Notes: generated by a model not told the origin, from the sequence alone. A stretch of 14,589 nucleotides of DNA from CAYZEZ01 sp964477295 (GCA_964477295.1 CAYZEZ010000109.1:1-14589); one strand, 5' to 3'; counted from the stretch's first letter, positions 1 through 9,048 are shown. Made by a program: numbers and translations.

Positions 1-38
1 TAGAAATATCGATAAATTCCATAACTGATATTTTACCG

Positions 39-677
39 ATGATAGAAGTAAAGACCTTCATCTTCAATGCATTTCAGGAGAATACCTACATTGTTCATGA
101 TGAGAGCAAACAGAGCCTGATCATAGATGCAGGATGTAATTCCCCTGCAGAGCAACAGGAAATTATTCATTATATCACCGAAAAGCAGCTTAATCCGGTC
201 GCATTGATTAATACCCATTGCCATATCGACCACCTCCTGGGTGTGGGTTATCTTAAGGATCATTTTTCCATTCCCTTCAAAGCACATGAGGGAGATAGGT
301 TCCTGCTCTTGCATGCCGCACAACAAGCACTTTTTTACGGCCTGGAATTCGACGGATCACCTGAACCGGATGGTTATTTAAAGGAGGGTGATATCCTTGA
401 AGCCGGAACATCCAGGTACAAAATTTTGCATGTCCCCGGGCATTCTCCGGGTAGCGTGGCTTTGTACTGTGAACCTGATAAAAAAGTCTTTGTGGGAGAT
501 GTGCTTTTCACGGGAAGTATCGGACGGACCGACTTGCCAGGCGGTGATTACAATCTACTGATTTCAGGAATAAAAGAGAAACTTTTAACCCTTGATCCTG
601 AGACTGTTGTTTATTCGGGACATGGTCCGCAAACAACAATCGGGGAGGAATCTATTTCCAATCCCTTTCTCAAATGA
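39..677 (+). CDS. MBL-fold metal-dependent hydrolase (glyoxalase II-like)
   Basis: Predicted 212-residue cytoplasmic metallo-beta-lactamase-fold hydrolase; no signal peptide is visible. The metal-binding set is complete: THCHIDH at residues 59-65 (H60, H62, D64, H65), H135 in HVPGHSPGS, D154 in VGDVLF and H195 in SGHGP. This is the short, single-domain glyoxalase II-like form; it lacks the C-terminal helical substrate domain of classical glyoxalase II, which is about 250 residues long. Family members hydrolyse thioesters such as S-lactoylglutathione or related compounds, but the substrate cannot be read from sequence. The ATG at 39 gives a start that matches the family's usual beta-strand opening (VKTFIFNAFQENTYIV). 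It lies 66 bp upstream of gcvP on the same strand, so the two may be co-transcribed. The hydrolase fold is certain; the exact reaction is not. Confidence 0.9.
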   Translation: MIEVKTFIFNAFQENTYIVHDESKQSLIIDAGCNSPAEQQEIIHYITEKQLNPVALINTHCHIDHLLGVGYLKDHFSIPFKAHEGDRFLLLHAAQQALFYGLEFDGSPEPDGYLKEGDILEAGTSRYKILHVPGHSPGSVALYCEPDKKVFVGDVLFTGSIGRTDLPGGDYNLLISGIKEKLLTLDPETVVYSGHGPQTTIGEESISNPFLK

Positions 678-686
678 TCTCAGAAC

Positions 687-751
687 AACGATTAACGATT
701 TTTGATTTGCGAAATAAAAAAAATTGAACGAAAACGAAGAACGATGAACGA
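687..751 (+). repeat. AACGA short-period degenerate repeat at the gcvP start
   Basis: Six copies of AACGA start at 687, 694, 727, 733, 740 and 747. The last four follow a 6-7 base period and run through the gcvP initiation codon at 744. The spacer also holds an A-run (716-723). No clear Shine-Dalgarno sequence precedes the ATG, which is usual in Bacteroidota. A regulatory role is possible, but drifted simple sequence is equally likely. Confidence 0.6.
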
Positions 752-3611
752 AAAAAGTTTTGCTGACAGGCACATAGGACCCAGGAATAAAGACCTGGAT
801 AAAATGCTTCATAAGGTAGGGGTACAATCTCTCGATGAGCTCATGGATAAGACTATTCCTCCATCGATCCGGCTGAACAAAGATATCGTCATGCCTGAAG
901 GAATTTCAGAATATGAATACTTCAACCGGTTAAAAGAACTGGCTTCGGGGAATAAGATTTTTAAGACTTATATTGGACAGGGATTTTATGGCACTATCTT
1001 TCCGGCAGTTATACAACGCAATATTTTGGAGAATCCTTCGTGGTATACCTCCTATACTCCTTACCAGGCCGAAATATCGCAGGGTCGCCTTGAAGCACTG
1101 TTGAATTTCCAGACGATGGTAACCGAACTTACCGGGATGGAACTGGCCAATGCGTCTTTGCTGGACGAGGCAACTGCTGCATCGGAAGCAATGATCATGA
1201 TGTTTAATCTCAGGTCGAGACAAATGGTTCAGGAGGGGATCAGTACGTTTTTTGTTGATCTGAATATTTTCTCCTCTACCATTGATGTAATAAAAACCAA
1301 GGCGGGTCCCCTGGGTATTAAACTGGAATTCGGAGATTATACTTCATTTGATCCGGCAGCAGGATATTTCGGGGGTATTGTCCAGTATCCGGCAGCCGAT
1401 GGGGTTATCAGGGATTACAGCAACTTTGTTCAATCTGCTCATAATCAAGATGTTCTGGTGGGTGTCATTGCTGACCTGTTAAGCCTCGCACTGATCAAGC
1501 CTCCCGGAGAATGGGGTGCGGACATTGTACTGGGTTCTACGCAGCGCTTTGGTATCCCGATGGGGTACGGGGGCCCTCATGCCGCCTATTTTGCCACCAG
1601 GGAAAAGTTTAAAAGGAATATCCCGGGAAGGATTATCGGGGTAACCATCGACAGGCATGAAGCTCCGGCTTTGAGAATGGCCCTTCAGACACGGGAGCAG
1701 CATATTAAGCGTGAACGGGCTACCTCTAACATCTGTACTGCCCAGGCGTTGCTTGCTTCAATGGCTGGAATGTATGGTGTATATCATGGTCCGGACGGTT
1801 TGATACGGATTGCACAACAGATCCATTTACTTACAACCACATTGTCGGGGAGGCTAAAAGAGCTGAACTATAAAGTAATTCATGATCGGTTCTTCGATAC
1901 ATTGCGGATCCATTTTCCCAGCGGAGTAACGGCAAAAGATATTGAAAAGAATGCGGTTGCCAGAGAAATAAACTTGTATTATATTGATAACCAGTCAGTG
2001 CAGCTTAGCCTGGATGAAACAACAACACTGGATGACCTGAATACCTTACAGGAGATATTTGCCGTGCCGGTAAAAGGGAAAATTGAAGTTCCGGAACAGG
2101 CTGTTACAGGTGTGATCCATGATGGGATTAAGCGAACCTCAGATTTCATGACACAGGATCTGTTTCACTTGTACCGGTCAGAGACGGAATTGATGCGGTA
2201 TATAAAAAAGCTTGAGCGGAAAGATATCTCTCTTACCCATTCAATGATCTCTCTTGGTTCCTGTACGATGAAACTGAATGCCGCCGTTGAAATGCTGCCC
2301 ATGAGCTGGCCTGAGTTTGCCAACCTGCATCCATTTGTCCCGCTCGATCAGGCAGAAGGATACCAGGAACTCATCGATGACCTGGCAAAGGATTTAAAAA
2401 CGATCACCGGTTTCGATGAGATATCATTTATGCCAAATTCAGGGGCATCGGGCGAATATACAGGACTTATTGTCATCCGTGCCTATCATCAGAGCAGGGG
2501 CGATCTTAACCGGGATGTTTGCCTTATCCCTGCCTCTGCACATGGCACCAATCCGGCCAGTGCTGTGATGGCAGGAATGAAAGTGGTAGTGGTGGATTGT
2601 GATGAAAAGGGAAATATAAACCTCGATTGCCTTACCGCTTTGGCAAAAGAGCATAAGGATAACCTGGGTGCTTTTATGATCACCTATCCCTCAACCCATG
2701 GAGTTTTTGAGGAGGAGGTCAGAACGATGATCGATGTGATCCATGAGTATGGCGGACAGGTCTACATGGATGGTGCCAATATGAATGCACAGGTCGGGCT
2801 GACCAATCCTGCAGTTATTGGAGCCGATGTATGTCATTTAAACCTGCATAAGACATTTGCCATACCACATGGTGGTGGCGGACCCGGGATGGGACCGATT
2901 GCTGTCGCCGGGCACCTGGTGGAATTCCTGCCCACACATCCCGTAATAGCAACTGGGGGGGTCAATGGTGTCCCTGCTGTTAGCGGGTCTCCATGGGGAA
3001 GTGCATCTATCCTGACTATTTCGCATGCGTATATTAAATTAATGGGTGGTGAAGGGTTAACATATGCAACCAAGATGGCTATCCTTAATGCCAATTACCT
3101 GGCATCATCGCTGGGCGAATACTACAATATTTTATATGAAGGAAAGAATGGATTCGTGGGCCATGAGATGATCCTGGAGTGCAGGAATTTTAAAGAACTG
3201 GCTAACATAACAGAGGCCGATATAGCGAAGCGATTGATGGACTTCGGATTTCATGCACCTACGCTTTCATTCCCGGTACACGGCACCCTGATGGTGGAAC
3301 CTACTGAGAGCGAATCGCTCGGGGAGTTAGACCGCTTTATCTCAGCCCTGGTAGCCATCCATAAGGAGATAATGGATATCAAAGACGGGAATTCCGATCC
3401 GGACGATAATCCGCTTAAAAATTCTCCGCATACCCAGTTTGAGGTCACCCGCGATGACTGGCCACATCCCTACACAAGAAGGCAGGCTGCCTTTCCGCTG
3501 AAATGGGTGGAGGAAAATAAGTTCTGGCCGGCAGTTGGGAGAGTGGATGATGCCTATGGTGACCGGAACCTTGTGTGTACGTGTTTGCCTACAGATGCAT
3601 ATAAAGAATAG
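744..3611 (+). CDS. gcvP: Glycine dehydrogenase (decarboxylating), P-protein of the glycine cleavage system
   Basis: Predicted 955-residue P-protein. It decarboxylates glycine with pyridoxal phosphate and passes the aminomethyl group to the lipoyl arm of GcvH. It is the fused form in which both halves (P1 and P2 of some bacteria) lie in one chain. Recognisable segments are the N-terminal FADRHIGPR, GYGGPHAAYFA in the first half, and SLGSCTMKLNAA, SAHGTNPASA and the PLP lysine K703 in HLNLHKTFAIPHGGGGPGMGP in the second half. The end, NLVCTCLPTDAYKE, matches the family's usual Cys-rich terminus. I chose the ATG at 744 because MNEKSFADRHIGPR aligns with the family start; the in-frame TTG at 702 would add 14 lysine- and arginine-rich residues encoded by spacer repeat. 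No gcvH or gcvT is in the window, so the pathway genes are scattered. Its last 18 bases form one arm of an inverted repeat shared with the convergent gene. Confidence 0.97.
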   Translation: MNEKSFADRHIGPRNKDLDKMLHKVGVQSLDELMDKTIPPSIRLNKDIVMPEGISEYEYFNRLKELASGNKIFKTYIGQGFYGTIFPAVIQRNILENPSWYTSYTPYQAEISQGRLEALLNFQTMVTELTGMELANASLLDEATAASEAMIMMFNLRSRQMVQEGISTFFVDLNIFSSTIDVIKTKAGPLGIKLEFGDYTSFDPAAGYFGGIVQYPAADGVIRDYSNFVQSAHNQDVLVGVIADLLSLALIKPPGEWGADIVLGSTQRFGIPMGYGGPHAAYFATREKFKRNIPGRIIGVTIDRHEAPALRMALQTREQHIKRERATSNICTAQALLASMAGMYGVYHGPDGLIRIAQQIHLLTTTLSGRLKELNYKVIHDRFFDTLRIHFPSGVTAKDIEKNAVAREINLYYIDNQSVQLSLDETTTLDDLNTLQEIFAVPVKGKIEVPEQAVTGVIHDGIKRTSDFMTQDLFHLYRSETELMRYIKKLERKDISLTHSMISLGSCTMKLNAAVEMLPMSWPEFANLHPFVPLDQAEGYQELIDDLAKDLKTITGFDEISFMPNSGASGEYTGLIVIRAYHQSRGDLNRDVCLIPASAHGTNPASAVMAGMKVVVVDCDEKGNINLDCLTALAKEHKDNLGAFMITYPSTHGVFEEEVRTMIDVIHEYGGQVYMDGANMNAQVGLTNPAVIGADVCHLNLHKTFAIPHGGGGPGMGPIAVAGHLVEFLPTHPVIATGGVNGVPAVSGSPWGSASILTISHAYIKLMGGEGLTYATKMAILNANYLASSLGEYYNILYEGKNGFVGHEMILECRNFKELANITEADIAKRLMDFGFHAPTLSFPVHGTLMVEPTESESLGELDRFISALVAIHKEIMDIKDGNSDPDDNPLKNSPHTQFEVTRDDWPHPYTRRQAAFPLKWVEENKFWPAVGRVDDAYGDRNLVCTCLPTDAYKE

Positions 3612-3634
3612 TGACGCTATTCTTTATATGCATC
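3594..3634. terminator. Perfect 18-bp inverted repeat spanning both stop codons of the convergent genes
   Basis: GATGCATATAAAGAATAG at 3594-3611 is repeated exactly as its reverse complement at 3617-3634, with a 5-base loop (TGACG). Each arm holds the last five codons and the TAG stop of one gene: gcvP on the plus strand and the deacetylase on the minus strand. Both proteins therefore end in DAYKE. The stem would form in RNA from either direction and is well placed as a bidirectional terminator between tail-to-tail genes. It is AT-rich and no strong U-tract follows on either side, so termination is an inference while the repeat itself is directly seen. Confidence 0.7.
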
Positions 3635-4468
3635 GTTTATGCCATGAATAAATCTCTCCGCACACTCTCTGATATCAAGGTGATATCCACCCTCGAGGAC
3701 GGCAAAGACCTTATCAAAAGATCCGGACAGGTTTAATCCGCATTGGTAATACCCGTCGAGGGAATAATTCAGGTTCAGTAACCGGTCCTTTTCATAGGCG
3801 TCAAAACCGGCCGATACACCCACCACATCAGGCTCAAATTCTGTTGCCCTCAGGATGGCTTTATTTACAGCTTCTAAGAACATGTCATCTCCTGAACCTG
3901 CAGGAAGCGGGAAATTCATTGTGTAACCTTTCCCTTCTCCATCTCCTGTTTCATCTTTCTCACCGGTCCAGGGATAGGCATTTTGCTGGTGGATGGAACA
4001 AAACAATACTTTATTCGACCGGTAGAAAATCCATTGTGTTCCATCTCCATGGTGACCATCGATATCAAGGATAAATACTTTTTTCCCTTCATTTACCAGT
4101 TTCTGCGTGGCTATAGCCATATTGTTGAACAGGCAGAATCCATCGGCACGCTCAATTTTTGCGTGGTGACCGGGGGGACGAACCACGGCGAAATCACCCT
4201 GTTCAGCAGCCAGAACGGTCATTCCAACGGCAGTGATGGCAGCTTCATAAGTTGCCGGAGATAAGTATACTTCAGCCAGAACCTGGTGGTTCGTACAGGC
4301 ATTCTTTATCAGGTTCAGGTGATTTTCTGAATGAACCAGTGTAATGTATGCCTCTCCATTGCATTCTGTATCTTTGTAACTGGCAGGAAATTCTTCAATC
4401 CTGTACGGGCCCTCAGCAAAACTGTCAGGGTTATGATCCAGGAACTTTTTATTAAAAAGGACTTTCAC
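3617..4468 (-). CDS. Histone deacetylase-family (class II-like) zinc hydrolase
   Basis: Predicted 283-residue member of the arginase/deacetylase fold, which includes histone deacetylases, acetoin-utilisation AcuC and acetylpolyamine amidohydrolases. The catalytic set is complete: the His pair H101-H102 in RPPGHH, zinc ligands D137 and H139 in DIDGHHGDG, D223 in SAGFDAY, and the transition-state tyrosine Y262 in LEGGYHL. FCLFNN at 111-116 is the usual class II-like signature. Likely role: removing acetyl groups from protein lysine, polyamine or another small amide in the cytoplasm; the substrate is not determined. It starts with GTG (CAC on the plus strand at 4466-4468), 15 bp after the stop of the CotH gene, so the two probably share a transcript. 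At 283 residues it is slightly short for the family, but no motif is missing. Its last codons lie in the inverted repeat shared with gcvP. Confidence 0.93.
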   Translation of the reverse strand: MKVLFNKKFLDHNPDSFAEGPYRIEEFPASYKDTECNGEAYITLVHSENHLNLIKNACTNHQVLAEVYLSPATYEAAITAVGMTVLAAEQGDFAVVRPPGHHAKIERADGFCLFNNMAIATQKLVNEGKKVFILDIDGHHGDGTQWIFYRSNKVLFCSIHQQNAYPWTGEKDETGDGEGKGYTMNFPLPAGSGDDMFLEAVNKAILRATEFEPDVVGVSAGFDAYEKDRLLNLNYSLDGYYQCGLNLSGSFDKVFAVLEGGYHLDIRECAERFIHGINDAYKE

Positions 4469-4483
4469 GATGTGATTTTCTGA

Positions 4484-7400
4484 TTATTGTATGATGAGCC
4501 TTTCGATGACTCCCCGGTTACCGTTGCCGGCTTTAAGAAGATAGAATCCTGAAGGAACTTGCGATATGTCTAACGTGTGGGTGAAATCCCCATATGGATT
4601 TCTCATTTCCTGTCTGAGGATGAGCCTGCCGGTCAGGTCGAACAAATACAGTGTAAATGCATTGCAGTCCGGATTATGGGAATAGTTGCGGATATCAATA
4701 GTAACCAAATCGACGGCCGGATTCGGGTAAACCTCCATCTGGAAATCCCGAATCTGGTTTACAAGGTTAGTTGTCAGGATATTGGATACACCTGGCGTGT
4801 ATTGGACCATCGTGTTCCAATCGGATGCACCATCCGGGAAACGGCCATAGGATTGATCGGTTGTTTGTGGTCCGAACAGGACTGAGTCGACCCAGGTGAA
4901 TTCATCCTGAAAAATGGTGGATAATCCGATTTCCTCGCCCGCTGTGCCGAGCCTGAAATTCAGATGAAGCGGTCCCAGCAAGGTATCCTGGTCGGCAAAT
5001 AATACCAGGTATTCACCCGGGTGGATCGTTGTCTGATCGGGAAAATTATCAGGGATCATGTATTTGAAAGGGTCGGAAAGGTCATCCGTAAAATAAAATC
5101 CAGCCAGGTTAACCACCTGTTGTCCTGCATTAAAAATCTCGATCCAGTCTTCAAATTCACCAGATTCATCCTGGTATGCCGTTTGATTGTCAGCCATGAA
5201 TTCATTAATAATGAGATCTGGTAATTCATCCACTGTTTTAAAAACCGGTTTGATAGTAATTCCTTCAGTAGGTTCAAAGGCAACATGCGAATCATATAGA
5301 AAGGTAATTTCACCGGCAGCGTAATAATTTCCAGAGAGTTCAAGGTCAAAACTTATGTCGGAGCTGTTGGGACCGTTTTGATGTATTTCAACAGCGATGG
5401 AATTGGCCCCATTTTGGACAGGTAACTCATCCAGTTGGAAACCGAAATAAGTAATTTCATCATCACCACCGATGAAGGTTACAGCATATGTGTCATACCC
5501 GATATCTCCGGACGGCATATTTGACCTGAGAACTTCTTCGCCATTTACATAAATAACCGCTCCATCATCGCGCATAAGATTAATGGTAAAACCTGTAAAG
5601 TTTGAGATGTCTGTTAGCTCAAATTCACTGCGGAAGTAGTAGGTAATGTATTTATTTTCCGGGTCGGGACCGTAATTCAGGATAGTGGTTTCACCAACAT
5701 CTCCGTAACCCAGTTCGCCCTTTCCTTCATCCCAGGATGTGTCATCAAAGCCCGGAAGGTTCCAGCTTGCTCCGGGGGAATATCCTTTATCAAAATATTT
5801 CCAGTTTGAGTTGGCGGGCAGCAGGTTCTCCTGGTGCAGGTTACCGGTTGACATTTCCCACATGGAAAAAGTGTTTCCGGTCGCAGGCAGTGCTTCAAGT
5901 TCCAGGGGAAATCCTTTAAAGAATCTTCCTGAAAAACCATCAGCAGGGATTTCAAATCCGTTCACTTTAACCGTACCATCAGCATCACTGTTTTCAATAT
6001 TGAACATTATCACATCCCCCAGGGAGAAAAAGCGCCTCATGTTTTGCCAGACAAATTCCGGACGCATGCGGGCAAAATCCCTGAGCTGTTCGATATTTGC
6101 TTCCCATTGGTCTAATGACCAGGGTTCTGCCCACCGGTTGTTATGCATAGGGTAATCACCGGCGATCATTCCGTATAAAGAGTCTATAACCTGTATGATT
6201 CGCTCCTGCTGAAATGTGGTATTGAGGTGCATCATATATTTCCTGATGAATTCATTCCGGAAACCTTCATTTTCAAATAATCTCCTGATAATAAGGGTAG
6301 CCCAGCTTGGATTAGGCCAATCAGGTCCATTCTCGGCGGTTGAAAAAGTGAACATGTCCTGTGAGGGTTCGAAACCATACAATCCCATCCCGAAGTCCAG
6401 GTCGAATAAGATCCAGCGCCATTTCCCTTCAGCAGTATTAGGGCGCCAGTATCTGAGGTTATTGCCTGGCCAGTCATCGTTCCCGAAAAACATTTCCGTT
6501 ATCAGGTAATTCATGTATTCATCCACATCCATTTTACTTGCCACCCAGTCATAATTTTCCTGTACAGAGAGATTATGCGAAATAAGATAGTTATTTAACT
6601 GGTTGTAATTAGTGTACGAACCGGCAAAGACCTGGCCCCGGTTTTTAATAAAATCTATTTCTTCAGGGGGGATCCCGTAATTTGAATAGATATAATGTTC
6701 GTTGAGCTTTTCTCTCAGATTATGGATACCCCAGTATTCCCCGTTCAGGAATATGTGAGCCGGTTCAAAAGCCTGGGCATCAACATCCATTTGGCTTTTA
6801 ACGACAGCTTGCATTATACCATCCCTCATCAGTGTATATTGAAAATCATTACCCGAGTTGCGGAATACCAGTCCCTTGAACCAATCGATATCTTTTTCCC
6901 GGAAAAATGGATACCTTAATTCATTTGCACCGTATTGTTTACGGAGGTAAAAAGCGAGGGATTTCATTGGAGAACCGCGGCTGCAGCCTCCAAAGATTTT
7001 TGTGCCACCGTCAATCTGGAGGATCCTCTTCCCTGAAAGATCAAAATATTCAAGGCTAAGTGGCCGTTCCCAATCCTGGTTAAAATTCATAGGTTGATCA
7101 TTGCAATATCCCGGAATGCCATTTAATCCTTCAATATAGATGCCGGTATAATCATCCCACAGGTTCGGCGGATCGGTAACCAGGGAGAAAACGGGAAGGT
7201 TAAACGTTTGCCCGATTATATATGTGCCCGTTTCTATCCAGCTTGGTTCATAACCTTCCGCCCAGATTTTTGTCCGTATTACTGTATTGTTGTTTACATG
7301 TATCGGGCCCAGGTAAGCTTCCGAATTCTCATCAGGTTCAGAGCCGTCCAGTGTATAGCGGATAGTAGGACCTGTTCCATTCCATGTTAGCGCTATATTT

Positions 7401-7954
7401 TGGGCATCCGGGTATAATCCGGGGGGCGGATCAAATTGGATTCCAAATGCCAGTTTATATCCTGAACTGTGATCATTTTGGTTGCCTGGTGTGGGATTGG
7501 AAAAGTACACATGTTCAGATTTATTGTTATTCCCGAAGGAAACATTTTCAAATTGCCGGTCAAACCTGATTGAATCAATCATCTGACCTGTTCCAAGGTT
7601 GGAAAGGTATAATGATTCACCGGCGACATCCAGTTTAAAGCTGGCATGCAATCCGGCGATTTGATGTTCCGGATTATCTGCCCAAATGAGAAGGTATTTA
7701 CCGGGGCCGATCGTGGTACCTGACGGGAATATCCATTTTCCCGGGTTATCGAATCTGTCACTCAGAGAACAATAGGTCAGGTCGTATGTTATATCACCGC
7801 TATTATAGATCTCAATCCAGTCAGTATATGTCCCTGTTTGAGGATTCAGAATGGTTGAGGTATTGAAAGCCATTACCTCATTAATAAACACCTGGGCCTT
7901 TCCTGAAGCCAGAAAATTGAATATGAACAGGATATAGATAACAGTTCTTTTCAT
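4484..7954 (-). CDS. Secreted CotH-kinase-family protein with lamin-tail domains and T9SS sorting domain
   Basis: Predicted 1156-residue exported multidomain protein. Domains in order: signal peptide about 1-20 (cleavage near SGKA/Q); lamin-tail domain about 21-150 (FINEVMAFN, DWIEIYNSG, GKYLLIWAD); chitobiase/FN3-like beta domain about 175-247 (TIRYTLDGSEP); CotH-like domain about 253-625 with GGTKIFGGCSRG at 316-327, LREKLNEHY, GNDDWPGNN at 491-499 and the acidic WILFDLDFG at 514-522; a galactose-binding-like beta domain about 710-875 (DDTSWDEG, YYFRSEFEL); a second lamin-tail domain about 912-1050 (INEFMADN, EDWIEIFNAG); and a C-terminal T9SS sorting domain about 1072-1156 (MEVYPNPAVD to SGFYLLKAG). 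CotH proteins phosphorylate spore-coat proteins in Bacillus, but for these bacterial multidomain secreted forms no substrate is known. It is probably exported by Sec, moved across the outer membrane by T9SS, and released or anchored at the surface. It is first in a likely two-gene unit with the deacetylase. Confidence 0.9.
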   Translation of the reverse strand: MKRTVIYILFIFNFLASGKAQVFINEVMAFNTSTILNPQTGTYTDWIEIYNSGDITYDLTYCSLSDRFDNPGKWIFPSGTTIGPGKYLLIWADNPEHQIAGLHASFKLDVAGESLYLSNLGTGQMIDSIRFDRQFENVSFGNNNKSEHVYFSNPTPGNQNDHSSGYKLAFGIQFDPPPGLYPDAQNIALTWNGTGPTIRYTLDGSEPDENSEAYLGPIHVNNNTVIRTKIWAEGYEPSWIETGTYIIGQTFNLPVFSLVTDPPNLWDDYTGIYIEGLNGIPGYCNDQPMNFNQDWERPLSLEYFDLSGKRILQIDGGTKIFGGCSRGSPMKSLAFYLRKQYGANELRYPFFREKDIDWFKGLVFRNSGNDFQYTLMRDGIMQAVVKSQMDVDAQAFEPAHIFLNGEYWGIHNLREKLNEHYIYSNYGIPPEEIDFIKNRGQVFAGSYTNYNQLNNYLISHNLSVQENYDWVASKMDVDEYMNYLITEMFFGNDDWPGNNLRYWRPNTAEGKWRWILFDLDFGMGLYGFEPSQDMFTFSTAENGPDWPNPSWATLIIRRLFENEGFRNEFIRKYMMHLNTTFQQERIIQVIDSLYGMIAGDYPMHNNRWAEPWSLDQWEANIEQLRDFARMRPEFVWQNMRRFFSLGDVIMFNIENSDADGTVKVNGFEIPADGFSGRFFKGFPLELEALPATGNTFSMWEMSTGNLHQENLLPANSNWKYFDKGYSPGASWNLPGFDDTSWDEGKGELGYGDVGETTILNYGPDPENKYITYYFRSEFELTDISNFTGFTINLMRDDGAVIYVNGEEVLRSNMPSGDIGYDTYAVTFIGGDDEITYFGFQLDELPVQNGANSIAVEIHQNGPNSSDISFDLELSGNYYAAGEITFLYDSHVAFEPTEGITIKPVFKTVDELPDLIINEFMADNQTAYQDESGEFEDWIEIFNAGQQVVNLAGFYFTDDLSDPFKYMIPDNFPDQTTIHPGEYLVLFADQDTLLGPLHLNFRLGTAGEEIGLSTIFQDEFTWVDSVLFGPQTTDQSYGRFPDGASDWNTMVQYTPGVSNILTTNLVNQIRDFQMEVYPNPAVDLVTIDIRNYSHNPDCNAFTLYLFDLTGRLILRQEMRNPYGDFTHTLDISQVPSGFYLLKAGNGNRGVIERLIIQ

Positions 7955-8086
7955 AATACTACCGCATAATTACGAAAATAAATGGAAATAGTTCGTGATT
8001 TTTGATTCCCCGTGCATTATAATATTCCCTGTAGTATTAATTCTATTTGTATATTGCATTATGTTCACTGATGAAGGAAGATTATA

Positions 8087-8950
8087 ATGGAGACAACTGA
8101 ATTAGGCTTATTGGTTGCACAGCAACTTACCGGGATAGAGGATTTGCACTATGGATTATGGGATGAAGATGCCAAACCTGAAGTGTCGGATTTCTTCGAA
8201 GCCCAGAACCGCTATTCTGAATTTGTGATGTCAAACATCTGCGAAGCGGTTCAGGAAAAATCGGCCAGGATCCTTGATGTGGGCTGTGGTACCGGGATAA
8301 TGCTTTCCCGCTTGCTTGAATCGGGCTACCAGGTAGATGGGGTGATTCCCTCTGCAAAATTAAAAGAGCAGGTCGATCAGCGGGTATCTTCTTTGAACGT
8401 TGAATATAAGCCGAATATCTATGACTGTTTTTTCGAAGATTTCCCCGGTTCAGAAAGAAATCAGCAATATGACCTTGTCTATTTCAGTGAGAGTTTTCAA
8501 TATATCCCAATGGATGAGAATTTCAGGGTAATAAAATCGTTATTGAAACCAGGCGGGAAAATGCTCATATGTGATTTTTTCAGGACAGGGAATGATGGTG
8601 ACGGAGGGCCCGGCGACGGGAGCATGGGTGGCGGGCATCCCCTGGGTGATTTTTATGAGTTTATTAATAATGATTTTGAGATTTTAAAGGATCAGGATAT
8701 CACCAGGAATGTCAGCCCGAGCCTTGAGTTATTAAATGACATTCTTATGAACAGGTTATACCCGGCCATTCAGTCATTTGATACATTTTTAAGGACAAAA
8801 TACCCTTTACTAAACCGGTTGATCAGGTTCTACCTGCGCAAAAAGTTACGGCGCCTGAAATTTAAATATTTCTCCGGGTACCGCAGCAAACCGGTCTATG
8901 AGAGATACAAAACCTACCATTTGATCGTACTGAAATACAAGGGTTTATAA
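8087..8950 (+). CDS. Class I SAM-dependent methyltransferase
   Basis: Predicted 287-residue cytoplasmic methyltransferase with a Rossmann-like SAM fold. Motif I is ARILDVGCGTG (residues 60-70), the motif II/III region is YDLVYFSESFQYI (128-140), and LLKPGGKMLICDFF (152-165) is the usual post-motif strand. The N-terminal DLHYGLWD (19-26) resembles the opening of UbiE and gamma-tocopherol-methyltransferase-like enzymes that methylate lipid quinones or small natural products. A flexible loop rich in Gly and Asp (about 168-184) follows the last core strand where the substrate usually binds. The C-terminal third is basic and aromatic (repeated K, R, Y and F), which could favour a membrane or lipid partner. 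The ATG at 8087 is preceded by GAAGGAAG about 11 bases upstream, a possible weak ribosome site. It is divergent from the CotH gene over 132 bp. The substrate is unknown. Confidence 0.88.
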   Translation: METTELGLLVAQQLTGIEDLHYGLWDEDAKPEVSDFFEAQNRYSEFVMSNICEAVQEKSARILDVGCGTGIMLSRLLESGYQVDGVIPSAKLKEQVDQRVSSLNVEYKPNIYDCFFEDFPGSERNQQYDLVYFSESFQYIPMDENFRVIKSLLKPGGKMLICDFFRTGNDGDGGPGDGSMGGGHPLGDFYEFINNDFEILKDQDITRNVSPSLELLNDILMNRLYPAIQSFDTFLRTKYPLLNRLIRFYLRKKLRRLKFKYFSGYRSKPVYERYKTYHLIVLKYKGL

Positions 8951-9002
8951 CTTTCAATACGAAAAATCCCCATACGTTGTGCGATATTTCCTCTTTCCTG
9001 TC

Positions 9003-9039
9003 ATTAAGGGTTGAGAGCGAATTATTCATTAACCTTAAT
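9003..9039. promoter_or_regulatory. Short inverted repeat upstream of the SSB gene
   Basis: ATTAAGG at 9003-9009 is mirrored by CCTTAAT at 9033-9039, 10 bases before the SSB start. The 23-base spacing suits either a dimer-binding operator or an RNA stem that could affect SSB translation. The match is short enough to be chance. Confidence 0.25.
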
Positions 9040-9048
9040 TCTTAAGCT

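Noticed and set aside
702..743. N-terminal extension of gcvP from TTG at 702
   Set aside because: It adds 14 basic residues encoded by spacer repeat, and the family start aligns with the ATG at 744.
5739..6155. 138-codon plus-strand frame opposite the CotH gene
   Set aside because: It is an antisense shadow of a gene with strong domain support and has no motif of its own.
7955..8086. Bacteroidota promoters (TTTG with TAnnTTTG) in the divergent spacer
   Set aside because: The best minus-strand match (TATTTTCG) has one mismatch and no convincing -33 element; no plus-strand match was better.
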